Source of the DNA: an uncultured delta proteobacterium
Lineage (GTDB): Bacteria; Desulfobacterota; Desulfobulbia; Desulfobulbales; Desulfocapsaceae
Assembly (NCBI GenBank): GCA_903875445.1
Contig: CAIQWD010000113.1
Coordinates: 62,001 to 126,000 of the forward strand
Reading direction: 5' to 3'
DNA length: 64,000 nt
In this document: piece after piece, positions 56,767 to 64,000 of the stretch
How the letters are laid out: the number at the start of each line of letters is the position of its first letter
How positions within the stretch are numbered: position 1 is the first letter of the stretch
Translations under genes and position numbers: made by a program
The notes under the pieces: generated by a model
Told to the model about the DNA's origin: nothing
Databases searched by the model: none
What the model saw: only the letters and a program-made list of their open reading frames with translations

Positions 56767-57570
56767 TTATTTGGGGCGCGGTGCATTGCCCTGCATCATC
56801 TTAATTGCCAGACAGTCATAGGTGACTCTCCCGCCTTGATAGTTGACCGTACCTCGCCGCAAAAGGCGCCAGCCGCCATTCTGGTAGACGCCGTCGGCTT
56901 CTATGCGTTCGACCACATCACTTGTCGAATCGAGCCATTTGGCCAGTTCGGCATTCTGAGCAAGGGCGATGTGCCCTATACCGTCACCTGCCACAAGAGT
57001 CACCGGTTCCACAAGCAGATTGGAAAGGTCGCGAAAGGAGAATGTATCAAGAGCCTCCTTGGTTTGTAGCCGGATCATTTTCGCCCGGGCATCCGGACCA
57101 ACCGTGGCCTTGGTCGTTTCGATGAGGTCGAGCAGGTAGTGACGGACATCGTCCAGGTCGTCGGCCTCGTGCAACTTGTCAAGGTCGGGATGGGTCTCAA
57201 GGGCCTTGGCCAGCATAGACACCTCTCGCAAATAGTGGTTCCGCTGGTTGTCGGGAACCATGTACATGACGACCAGCGCAACGGACATGCCGTCCGTGGC
57301 GCCGTAATCGATTCCCGCCGGGCTCCAGCCGATGACGCACATGAGATCTTCCTCATAGGATACCCGGGCATGCGGACAGGCCCACCCTTTGCCGATGGCC
57401 GTGTTCGTTGCTTCTTCCCTTTTTGTCACCAGGCCGACGACATCCGTGCCGGCGGTGGTCTCGGGAAAGGCTTCAATGATGTGCGCCAGAAATTGCAAGG
57501 TATGCGCCTTGTCGTTTTCCGGCAGCTCAAACAATCTGCCTTCCTGCAGGGCATCTAAAATCGTATCCAT
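56767..57570 (-). CDS. PTS EIIA (fructose/nitrogen)-like regulatory protein
   Basis: This ~267-aa protein has an N-terminal EIIA-like domain (about 1-150) with TNTAIGKGWACPHARV, where the His matches the phosphorylated His of PTS_EIIA_2 domains. The C-terminal 110 residues (after KMIRLQTKEALDTF) look like a CBS- or PII-like regulatory part and are not assigned. GGAGG lies nine bases before the Met at 57570. It is sandwiched between two P-type ATPase genes, so a role in their control is a natural inference. Confidence 0.75.
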   Translation of the reverse strand: MDTILDALQEGRLFELPENDKAHTLQFLAHIIEAFPETTAGTDVVGLVTKREEATNTAIGKGWACPHARVSYEEDLMCVIGWSPAGIDYGATDGMSVALVVMYMVPDNQRNHYLREVSMLAKALETHPDLDKLHEADDLDDVRHYLLDLIETTKATVGPDARAKMIRLQTKEALDTFSFRDLSNLLVEPVTLVAGDGIGHIALAQNAELAKWLDSTSDVVERIEADGVYQNGGWRLLRRGTVNYQGGRVTYDCLAIKMMQGNAPRPK

Positions 57571-57572
57571 AA

Positions 57573-60230
57573 TCATTCACCTCCAAACCGGTTGAAGAAC
57601 CACGTCTTTACCCTGTGTGTCAGGACTGCATATATCATCAGGAAGGCGCCTATCCATGCCCAGTAGACGGCAGGCAACGGCACCATTCCCAGATCGGCCG
57701 CGAATGGCGAGTAGGGCAGCCATGCGCCTACGGCCATGATGGCCAGGGTGGTCATCGTCATGTGCACCGAAGCCCGGCTGCCGAAGAAAGGTATTCGTCT
57801 TGTCCTGATGATGTGGACTATCAAGGTCTGGGTCAAGAGCGACTCGACGAACCATCCTGTCTGAAAGAGTTTTTCCAAGCCTTCCTTGTGAACGGCGCCG
57901 GCTGCAGGGTCGAGATAATCGCTGCAATGGAAAAAGAACCACATCAGGGCGAAGGTGGCGTAGTCAAAGATGGAACTGATCGGACCGATCCAGACCATGA
58001 ACCCCTTGATGTTGTCGATATTCCATTTGAGGGGTTTGACGATGAGTTCTTCATCGACGTTGTCGGTGGGAATACCGGTTTGCGAGAAGTCGTAGAGCAG
58101 GTTGTTGGTAAGGATCTGCACCGGCAGCATGGGCAGAAAGGGCAGGAGATAGCTGGCCCCGACCACGCTGAACATGTTGCCGAAATTGGAGCTTGCACCC
58201 ATGCGGATGTATTTGACGATATTGGCAAAGACCTTCCGGCCTTCCATGATGCCCTCCTCCAGGACCAGGAGGTTTTTTTCCAGGAGGACGATGTCTGCCG
58301 CCTCCTTGGCGACGTCCACCGCCGAATCCACCGAGATGCCGACATCGGCCGCTTTCAGCGCCGGCGCATCGTTGATACCGTCACCGATAAATCCGACGAC
58401 ATGGCCGTTTCGTCGCAGTTCCTTGACGATCTGTTCTTTTTGCGCGGGAGACAGCTTGACGAAGACATTGCTCTTCTCAACCGTCGTCGCGAAGTCACCC
58501 GGGGCAAGCTGTGCGAGTTCCGATCCGGTAACCATCCTCTCCACCAGAAGCCCAACATCCCGGCAGACCTTTTCGGTTACCAGGCCATTGTCGCCGGTCA
58601 GGACCTTGACCTGCACCCCGGCTTTGGCCATGAGTTCTATCGCCTCCATCGCCGAAACCTTAGGAGGATCGTAGAAGGCGATATAGCCGAGGAGGACAAG
58701 TTTTGCCTCGTCATCGACGGTAAATACCGTCTTCGACCTGGGGAATTCCCGATAGGCTATTCCCAAGACGCGGAAACCGTCACGATTGAGTTTTTCGACC
58801 TCCTCAAACAGGTCGAAGCGGATCAGATTAATAAGGGGATACACATCGTCATCGATCTGATAATGGGTGCAACACTGGTAAATCTCTTCCGCTGCGCCTT
58901 TGCAGATGAGGACATGGTCCCCTTCAAAATCGACCACCACCGACATCCTGCGCCGTTGAAAATCAAAAGGGAGTTCGTCCACCAGACGGCAGTCCCGCTC
59001 AACATTCAGGTTGGCATGCTCAAGTACCGCCCGGTCGATCAAGTTGCGCAGGCCGGTCTGGAAGTAACTGTTGAGATAAGCGTAGCTCAGGACATCTTCA
59101 CTGATATGCCCGACGATATCGACATGCCGCTCCATGACGACCCGGTCTTGAGTGAGCGTTCCCGTCTTGTCGGTGCAGAGGATATCGATTGCCCCAAAAT
59201 TCTGGATCGACGGCAGCCTCTTAACGATAACCTTCTTGCCGGCCATGGTCAGCGCGCCTTTGGCCAGATTGACGGTGACGATCATCGGCAGCATTTCCGG
59301 GGTCAGGCCGACGGCAATGGACAGACCGAAGAGCAGTGCCTCAAGCCAATTGCCCTTGGTCATCCCGACAATAAAGAACACCGCGCAGACCATCACCAGC
59401 ATGAAGCGGATCATCAGCCAGGTGAAGGAACGAACGCCTGTGTCAAAGCTGGTTTCATCCCGTTTTTCGTTCAGCCGCTCGGAAATGGCGCCGAACACGG
59501 TGCGGGTGCCGGTGCTCACAATCACGCCCCGTGCCGTGCCGCTGGTGACCGAGGTTCCTAAAAAACAGGCATTGGTGAGTTCCATGGCCGACTGGATGGA
59601 GGTGACGCTTGCATTGGCCGTTTTTTCGACGGGCATCGATTCGCCGGTCAGGGCCGATTGGCTGACGAAGAAATCCTTGGCGGCGATCAACCTGAGGTCG
59701 GCTGGAACAATGGACCCGGCCTGCAGGAGGACAATGTCGCCCGGAACGATTTCCGAGATCCTGACCTCGGTCTCCTCGCCCTCCCGCAGGACGAAGGTGC
59801 GGGATTGGACGCGCTTGCCAAGCGAATCGACGGTACGACTGGAACGGCGGTCAAGGATGTAGGACAAGCCGACGCTCAGGATGATCATCGCCGAGACGAT
59901 CATGGCCGACTTCAACTCGCCGATCACCCCGGAGACCAGAGCGATCACCAGAAGTTGCAGGACGAGCGGGCTCTTCATGCGGTGTGCCATGTCGGCCCAG
60001 AACCCCATGCGCCCGAGGTGCGACAACTCGTTGGGGCCGTAGTCGTCAAGCCGTTGCAAGGCGTCTTCGGCCTTCAGCCCCTGAGGTGTGGTCTTGAGAG
60101 AAACAAACGCATCCTGGATGGGAATATTGCAAAGTCCCACCAGTTGCTGCTCGTGATCGTTTATATTGCGGGATGCGTGCGGATGCACGGCAGTGCCCTT
60201 GGAGAATAGTGCAAACAGGCTTTTTTTCAT
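57573..60230 (-). CDS. mgtA: Mg2+-importing P-type ATPase
   Basis: This 885-aa P3B-type ATPase has FVSLKTTPQGLKAEDALQRL near the start, SALTGESMPVEK, the family-specific GLTPEMLPMIVTVNLA membrane motif, CTDKTGTLTQDR, GDGINDAPALKAADVGISV and about ten membrane helices. This TM4 motif and length are those of MgtA/MgtB. AGGAGG lies just before the ATG. The leader upstream contains a small ORF with an MgtL-like motif. It starts an operon with the EIIA-like and P2 ATPase genes. Confidence 0.95.
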   Translation of the reverse strand: MKKSLFALFSKGTAVHPHASRNINDHEQQLVGLCNIPIQDAFVSLKTTPQGLKAEDALQRLDDYGPNELSHLGRMGFWADMAHRMKSPLVLQLLVIALVSGVIGELKSAMIVSAMIILSVGLSYILDRRSSRTVDSLGKRVQSRTFVLREGEETEVRISEIVPGDIVLLQAGSIVPADLRLIAAKDFFVSQSALTGESMPVEKTANASVTSIQSAMELTNACFLGTSVTSGTARGVIVSTGTRTVFGAISERLNEKRDETSFDTGVRSFTWLMIRFMLVMVCAVFFIVGMTKGNWLEALLFGLSIAVGLTPEMLPMIVTVNLAKGALTMAGKKVIVKRLPSIQNFGAIDILCTDKTGTLTQDRVVMERHVDIVGHISEDVLSYAYLNSYFQTGLRNLIDRAVLEHANLNVERDCRLVDELPFDFQRRRMSVVVDFEGDHVLICKGAAEEIYQCCTHYQIDDDVYPLINLIRFDLFEEVEKLNRDGFRVLGIAYREFPRSKTVFTVDDEAKLVLLGYIAFYDPPKVSAMEAIELMAKAGVQVKVLTGDNGLVTEKVCRDVGLLVERMVTGSELAQLAPGDFATTVEKSNVFVKLSPAQKEQIVKELRRNGHVVGFIGDGINDAPALKAADVGISVDSAVDVAKEAADIVLLEKNLLVLEEGIMEGRKVFANIVKYIRMGASSNFGNMFSVVGASYLLPFLPMLPVQILTNNLLYDFSQTGIPTDNVDEELIVKPLKWNIDNIKGFMVWIGPISSIFDYATFALMWFFFHCSDYLDPAAGAVHKEGLEKLFQTGWFVESLLTQTLIVHIIRTRRIPFFGSRASVHMTMTTLAIMAVGAWLPYSPFAADLGMVPLPAVYWAWIGAFLMIYAVLTHRVKTWFFNRFGGE

Positions 60231-60260
60231 GGTTCACCTCCTGTCCGGCCGCAGTGACTA

Positions 60261-60337
60261 GCGGACGACCGAAGGCGAATCTTTACTCAGGAAAAGAGAG
60301 GAGGAAAGGTATCGACAGCGCAGTCGTCCGCCTGCGC
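60261..60337 (-). promoter_or_regulatory. Mutually exclusive RNA pairings in the mgtA leader
   Basis: On the minus strand GCGCAG (60337-60332) pairs with CTGCGC (60323-60318) as a local hairpin. The loop bases 60331-60323 (GCGGACGAC) are also perfectly complementary over nine bases to 60269-60261 (GTCGTCCGC). The two structures cannot form together. The switch overlaps the end of the leader ORF, so translation through the ORF could decide which forms. This mirrors, in principle, the Salmonella mgtA leader. Confidence 0.6.
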
Positions 60338-60420
60338 AAATGAGGGCCAGGCTCTTCTTGTTCGTGTTCGACAACGGTTTGAGTCACGTTCGGGCTACTA
60401 CTGCCATCGGGACTGCCCAT
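60283..60420 (-). CDS. Leader peptide upstream of mgtA (MgtL-like)
   Basis: A 45-codon ORF with a strong site (GGAGG, five bases before ATG at 60420) precedes mgtA by about 50 bases. Its product is hydrophilic, and residues 22-31 are EEPGPHLRRR. MgtL of enterobacteria has EPDPTPLPRRR, and acidic/proline runs there destabilise translating ribosomes when Mg2+ is low. The likeness is in pattern, not overall sequence. The ORF end overlaps the alternative RNA pairings. It has no other known function. Confidence 0.6.
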   Translation of the reverse strand: MGSPDGSSSPNVTQTVVEHEQEEPGPHLRRRTTALSIPFLLSFPE

Positions 60421-60667
60421 GATTTCCTCCAGAAAAAGTTATTCTTCAGACTGCTGACAAAGCAGCCCGCAAAACTGCATCAACATACATTTCAACGCAT
60501 TCTTTGGCAAGGAAAACCTTCGAGAGGTGCAACGCCGCCTTTTGCAAAAATCAACTTTCTTCTTACTTTCTTCATGCGTTCTTGAGCTTCAGCTGTTATC
60601 GTGCGGGTTTAAATTTTTCCGGAAAAGTTCCCGGACGTATACGATGAATCAAAAAGCAGAGTGCAGG

Positions 60668-63292
60668 ATGAAAAAATTTTCCATAATTATTCCGACACTG
60701 AATGAAGCAGATAACATCACCCCTCTCCTCCAGCAGATTGCTGAAGTCACTCTGCCGCTGGGATTGACTCCAGAGGTTATTTTCGTTGATGACGGCTCTA
60801 CCGATAACACTCGGCAAAACATTACCGCCTACTCGGGGGATTTGGAGGTTCGGCTTGTTTGCCGCGATTCACAGAAGGGGTTGGCTGGTGCCGTTGTCGC
60901 GGGTGCTCGGGCCGCTTCCCATCCTCATGTGGTCGTCATGGATGCCGATCTCAGTCACCCGCCGCAGATGATTCCAGCACTTGTCGAGCCGTTGGCTGAG
61001 GGTGGATACGATATGGTCATCGGCAGTCGCTACCAGGATGGTGGCGGGACACCCGACTGGCCGCTTGTCCGCCGTCTCGGGTCACAATTCGCCTCCTTGC
61101 CGGCACGGCTCCTTACCTCCGTTCGCGACCCCCTCGCCGGTTTTTTTGCCGTCGACCGGGATCGACTGAGGGCACTTGCCGACAATATGCCCGGCTTCAA
61201 GATCGGCTTGGAAATACTTACCGCAACAGCCGAACCTCTGCGGGTTTTGGAGATACCCATAACCTTCAGAGACCGTCACAAGGGCACCTCAAAGATGGGT
61301 TTTATCGTTTTAAAAGAGTATGTTAACCAATTGTGGCGGATTGTTTCAAGCAACTCTCATCCCCGCAACATTCCTCTGCTTTTCTGTCTCGGATGTGTGG
61401 CCGGACTCTTGGATTACAGCTTTTTTTCATGGCTCACCAGGTGGGGAGTACCCCTTGAAGCGAGCCATATGGCAAGCCTTCTGGTGGCAATGCACGTCTG
61501 TTATCCGATCGCCGAAACCTTCGCCAAAAAAGCGGCGGCAATTCAACTGCCGGGCGGTTACCGCCAGTTTCTCCTAGTTGTAGTTCTGGGTCTCTTTCTC
61601 CGCGGCGGCCTGCTGGCATCTCCTGCCGCCATGGGCCAATCGTCCGCTCTTTTTCTTCCCTTGATAATCTTTGGCACCTCCTGCCTCATCTGGTGGTCGG
61701 CAATCCTTGCCAGCCGATTCGGGGGATTGCGACCGCAGGGCGGCAACTGGACGATCTTCGGCGCCCTGCTCATTGGTTACACCATTCTCCTCCGTCTGCT
61801 CTACCTCGGCAACTTCGATCTGATCCAGGAAGAGGCCTACTATTGGAACTACGCCCAGCATCCGGCCGCCGGTTATCTCGACCACCCGCCGGTTGTTGCC
61901 CTGCTCATCAAGCTCGGCACCCTGCTTTTCGGCCAGGGTGAATTCGGTGTGCGGTTCGGGGCTTTTCTCTGCTGGTTCGTCACCGCCTTTTTCACCTACC
62001 GACTGACCAGGAGCATCTTCGATAAAGACACTGCAAAGAGAGCCTTGGTCCTGGTCGCCACACTGCCTATTTTTTTCGGGGTTGCGCTCGTCATGACGCC
62101 GGATGCACCTCTTATCGCCTGCTGGGCGGGGGCACTCTACTTCCTCTATCGCGCTCTGGTTGTCGGGGCTCCGAAGGCTTGGATCGGCGCCGGAATATGC
62201 CTTGGAATCGGCCTTGCCGCCAAGTACACCCTCGCTTTTCTTGGCCCCGCTGTTGTTCTCTTTATGCTGATCGATCCTTCGGCACGAAAATGGTTTCTCC
62301 GGCCACAACCGTATCTCTGCGCCATCCTGGCGGGGCTTATCTTTTCGCCGGTTATCTGGTGGAATTACCAGCACCACTGGGCCTCGTTCTTGTTCCAGAG
62401 CCAGGGGCGGCTGCAAGCCGGTTCGGTATTTTCCACCCACCTCTTGCTGCTCAGTACCCTGATCCTCCTGACCCCCGTCGGACTTTTGACGGCGATTTAC
62501 GGCCTGTGGCCGTGGCAAAGCGGTATCATCCAGGGGGTTGCGGAAAAGATGCGACAACGCGGATACATTTTTTGCCTGATAATGGCCATCACCCCCCTCT
62601 CCATTTTCACTCTCTTCAGTTTTACCAAAGAGATTAAACTGAACTGGACCGGACCCTTATGGCTTGCTCTTCTGCCTTGCATGGCCACCGCCATGGTCGT
62701 CGGCAGCGGCAGACTGCAACAGCGAATAGCCCGTCTTTGGCCGGGTACGCTTGTTGTTCTGGTACTCACTTACGGCATACTCCTCCATTACTTCGCCCTC
62801 GGGCTTCCCGGGGTACCTTTCATGAAGAGTGCTTTTCTTTTCGGCTGGGACGACCTCGCCCAAAAGGTAGAAGAGCGGGTCAAAACGATAGGCGAACAAG
62901 AGGGGAAGCGCCCCTTGGTTGTCGGCATGGACTCCTACAGGATGGCCAGCGGACTCGCCTTCTACCGCTCCAAGCAACGGGTCGGCATTGATATAAATGA
63001 AACAACCGGGTATCACCTTTTCGGCCATAACAGTCTTATGTATAGCTACTGGTACCCGCCCAAGTGGGCTGCCGGTAGGGATATCCTTGTATTCTCTGAA
63101 GACCTAAGGCGGATGGATCCCGTCTATTTCGGCAACTTTTTTCAACATCTCGGGGAAATCCAGGAAATCAAGGTGGAAAAGCGAGGAAAAGAAAGCGGTC
63201 TTTTATATTATCGTTTACTCACCGGGTACAATCCCGGAGATCTCCAGGGGAACCAGGCCAGTGGTGATAACGAGGGCAAAACAAGCAACTGA
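60668..63292 (+). CDS. GT2 / GtrA-like / PMT-type glycosyltransferase fusion
   Basis: From the Met at 60668 (GAG six bases upstream; Met at 60644 also possible) the ~874-aa product has an N-terminal dolichol-phosphate-mannose-synthase-like GT2 domain (about 1-230: SIIIPTLNEADN, VDDGSTDNT, VMDADLSHPP), a GtrA-like four-helix part (about 235-345) and a C-terminal GT39/GT83 membrane transferase (about 350-870, with EEAYYWNYAQHPAAGYLDHPP). Making the lipid-linked sugar and using it for transfer in one protein is inferred. It is divergent from mgtA, near the arn genes. Confidence 0.85.
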   Translation: MKKFSIIIPTLNEADNITPLLQQIAEVTLPLGLTPEVIFVDDGSTDNTRQNITAYSGDLEVRLVCRDSQKGLAGAVVAGARAASHPHVVVMDADLSHPPQMIPALVEPLAEGGYDMVIGSRYQDGGGTPDWPLVRRLGSQFASLPARLLTSVRDPLAGFFAVDRDRLRALADNMPGFKIGLEILTATAEPLRVLEIPITFRDRHKGTSKMGFIVLKEYVNQLWRIVSSNSHPRNIPLLFCLGCVAGLLDYSFFSWLTRWGVPLEASHMASLLVAMHVCYPIAETFAKKAAAIQLPGGYRQFLLVVVLGLFLRGGLLASPAAMGQSSALFLPLIIFGTSCLIWWSAILASRFGGLRPQGGNWTIFGALLIGYTILLRLLYLGNFDLIQEEAYYWNYAQHPAAGYLDHPPVVALLIKLGTLLFGQGEFGVRFGAFLCWFVTAFFTYRLTRSIFDKDTAKRALVLVATLPIFFGVALVMTPDAPLIACWAGALYFLYRALVVGAPKAWIGAGICLGIGLAAKYTLAFLGPAVVLFMLIDPSARKWFLRPQPYLCAILAGLIFSPVIWWNYQHHWASFLFQSQGRLQAGSVFSTHLLLLSTLILLTPVGLLTAIYGLWPWQSGIIQGVAEKMRQRGYIFCLIMAITPLSIFTLFSFTKEIKLNWTGPLWLALLPCMATAMVVGSGRLQQRIARLWPGTLVVLVLTYGILLHYFALGLPGVPFMKSAFLFGWDDLAQKVEERVKTIGEQEGKRPLVVGMDSYRMASGLAFYRSKQRVGIDINETTGYHLFGHNSLMYSYWYPPKWAAGRDILVFSEDLRRMDPVYFGNFFQHLGEIQEIKVEKRGKESGLLYYRLLTGYNPGDLQGNQASGDNEGKTSN

Positions 63293-63499
63293 TGTTTCCT
63301 GAAGAGAATGCTTGTCACAGCCGCCATTCTTTACTTGCAAAAATCTCGAATTTCGATAAAGAGAGAAGGCTAGGTTGTCTTTCAGATTTATAAATTGTTG
63401 ACTGAGGTCCCTTACGTTCGGCTGGGAAACATGCCGGTAACCTCGGACGGTAATTACCATCCGAAAACAAAAAAACACAAAGATCTAAGGATGCTTCGT
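63293..63499. other. Intergenic region before the PagP-like gene
   Basis: About 200 bases follow the fusion gene. I see no additional gene. It should carry the promoter or leader of the barrel-protein gene. No clear terminator or operator was found. Confidence 0.4.
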
Positions 63500-64000
63500 A
63501 TGAAATCCTGCCGTAATTGCATATCAGTATGTCTCGGGCCGCTGTTTGTATTGGTGTTACTTCTCGGTGCTCAGCATCAGGCTTGGGGTGAAGAACTCGA
63601 CAACAACAAAACCGACCACGACAAAACTTTCTTTGAATATCTCAAGGGGGAGCCGACCGACAATCAGTTCTTTCTAGGGATGGCCACCTTTCACTTTACT
63701 ACCTCAAGCCGGGAAAAGGACCAATGGAACAATAAGCTCATCGGTTTTCAGTATAAGGATTTTTTTGCCTGCACCTTTGAAAATTCCTTTTACAATCAGA
63801 CATGGGTAGCCGGTATCGCAAGAAACTTCTCCAAAACTCAGCTCAGTGACAACTGGGACATGACCTTTGGTTATCGTCTCGGCGGGGCCTATGGCTATAA
63901 GGGCGGCGAGGCGCCTTTCTCAAGTAGTTCTTCGATTATCCCGGTAGTTGAGATCTATAACCAGTATTATTTCCAAAAACACTTCGGCGTGGAACTGATG
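63500..64000 (+). CDS. PagP-like outer-membrane beta-barrel protein (3' end outside window)
   Basis: The gene is cut by the window end after ~167 codons. AAGGA lies eight bases before the ATG at 63500. A signal peptide (cleavage near AWG-EE) and amphipathic beta strands suggest a small outer-membrane barrel. Two positions recall PagP: His65 in ATFHFTT (PagP WHARF) and Ser96 in TFENSFY (PagP FKDSW), although the Asp is Asn here. PagP moves palmitate onto lipid A. The neighbours (arn, mgtA) fit a lipid A modification role; the match remains partial. Confidence 0.5.
   Translation, partial: MKSCRNCISVCLGPLFVLVLLLGAQHQAWGEELDNNKTDHDKTFFEYLKGEPTDNQFFLGMATFHFTTSSREKDQWNNKLIGFQYKDFFACTFENSFYNQTWVAGIARNFSKTQLSDNWDMTFGYRLGGAYGYKGGEAPFSSSSSIIPVVEIYNQYYFQKHFGVELM

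Noticed and set aside
57615-59561. 648-aa open frame opposite mgtA
   Set aside because: Antisense to the highly conserved P-type ATPase frame, with His/Asp-rich low-complexity composition typical of shadow frames.
60340-60585. 81-aa plus-strand frame in the mgtA leader
   Set aside because: No ribosome site and no recognisable product. The minus-strand leader ORF over the same bases has a strong site and an MgtL-like motif.

Overview
The window looks like a chromosomal segment of a Gram-negative, GC-rich, largely anaerobic bacterium of the sulfate-reducer type (Desulfobacterota, plausibly near the Desulfobulbales). This is inferred from gene content only: heterodisulfide-reductase-like and molybdopterin proteins, corrinoid methyltransferases, a 2-hydroxyacyl-CoA-dehydratase-type pair with its activator, a soluble hydrogenase, several sulfur-relay proteins and in-frame UGA codons read as selenocysteine. 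Selenocysteine use is supported inside the window by selD, whose own catalytic Cys position is a UGA. One tRNA (Lys, CUU) is present. I see no rRNA, CRISPR array or recognisable insertion sequence.

Layout: 0-2 kb holds an AT-rich, probably acquired HEPN-like gene and the decayed 3' end of an EAL-domain gene. 2-6.3 kb carries an EamA transporter, a UPF0173 hydrolase, small secreted proteins and lipoproteins, a redoxin remnant and Cu,Zn superoxide dismutase. 6.5-9.7 kb is a PocR-PAS-GAF hybrid histidine kinase followed by a bacteriohemerythrin. 9.8-14.7 kb is a complete hoxEFUYH operon for a bidirectional NAD-linked [NiFe] hydrogenase, divergent from a sulfide:quinone-reductase-like gene at 15.2 kb.

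16.9-28.7 kb is the most unusual part. One long plus-strand array encodes a CMD/AhpD-like protein, an HdrD-like Fe-S protein, a cytoplasmic molybdopterin oxidoreductase, two UroD/MtaA-type methyltransferases, an SsuABC-type importer, a corrinoid protein, a TusA-like protein, a DsrE-like protein, a TusA-OsmC fusion lacking the usual catalytic cysteines, and a core-MetE methyltransferase interrupted by an in-frame UGA. That UGA is followed by a bacterial SECIS-like hairpin with almost the same geometry as the one in selD. I read this as an undescribed import, corrinoid methyl-transfer and sulfur-relay system ending in a candidate selenoprotein methyltransferase.

28.8-37.5 kb carries envelope and polysaccharide genes (GT4, FemAB-like, deacetylase-like), a trpF-like gene and a Ser/Thr kinase / FHA / PP2C signalling set. 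37.5-44.3 kb is an ABC importer (DUF3798 binding protein, a double ATPase, two permeases) next to a double-cubane-type dehydratase protein and its ATPase activator. 45.2-47.4 kb is a selenium module: selD (Sec), yedF and a Cys-tailed HesB-like gene.

47.4-64 kb looks like a Mg2+/lipid A island: arnBCADT (Ara4N modification of lipid A), a P2-type cation ATPase, a PTS-EIIA-like protein and mgtA. Upstream of mgtA is a short leader ORF with an acidic/proline/arginine motif like MgtL and mutually exclusive RNA pairings. Divergent from it are a GT2-GtrA-PMT fusion and a truncated PagP-like outer-membrane barrel gene that runs off the window. No database search was run; assignments rest on motifs and family knowledge.
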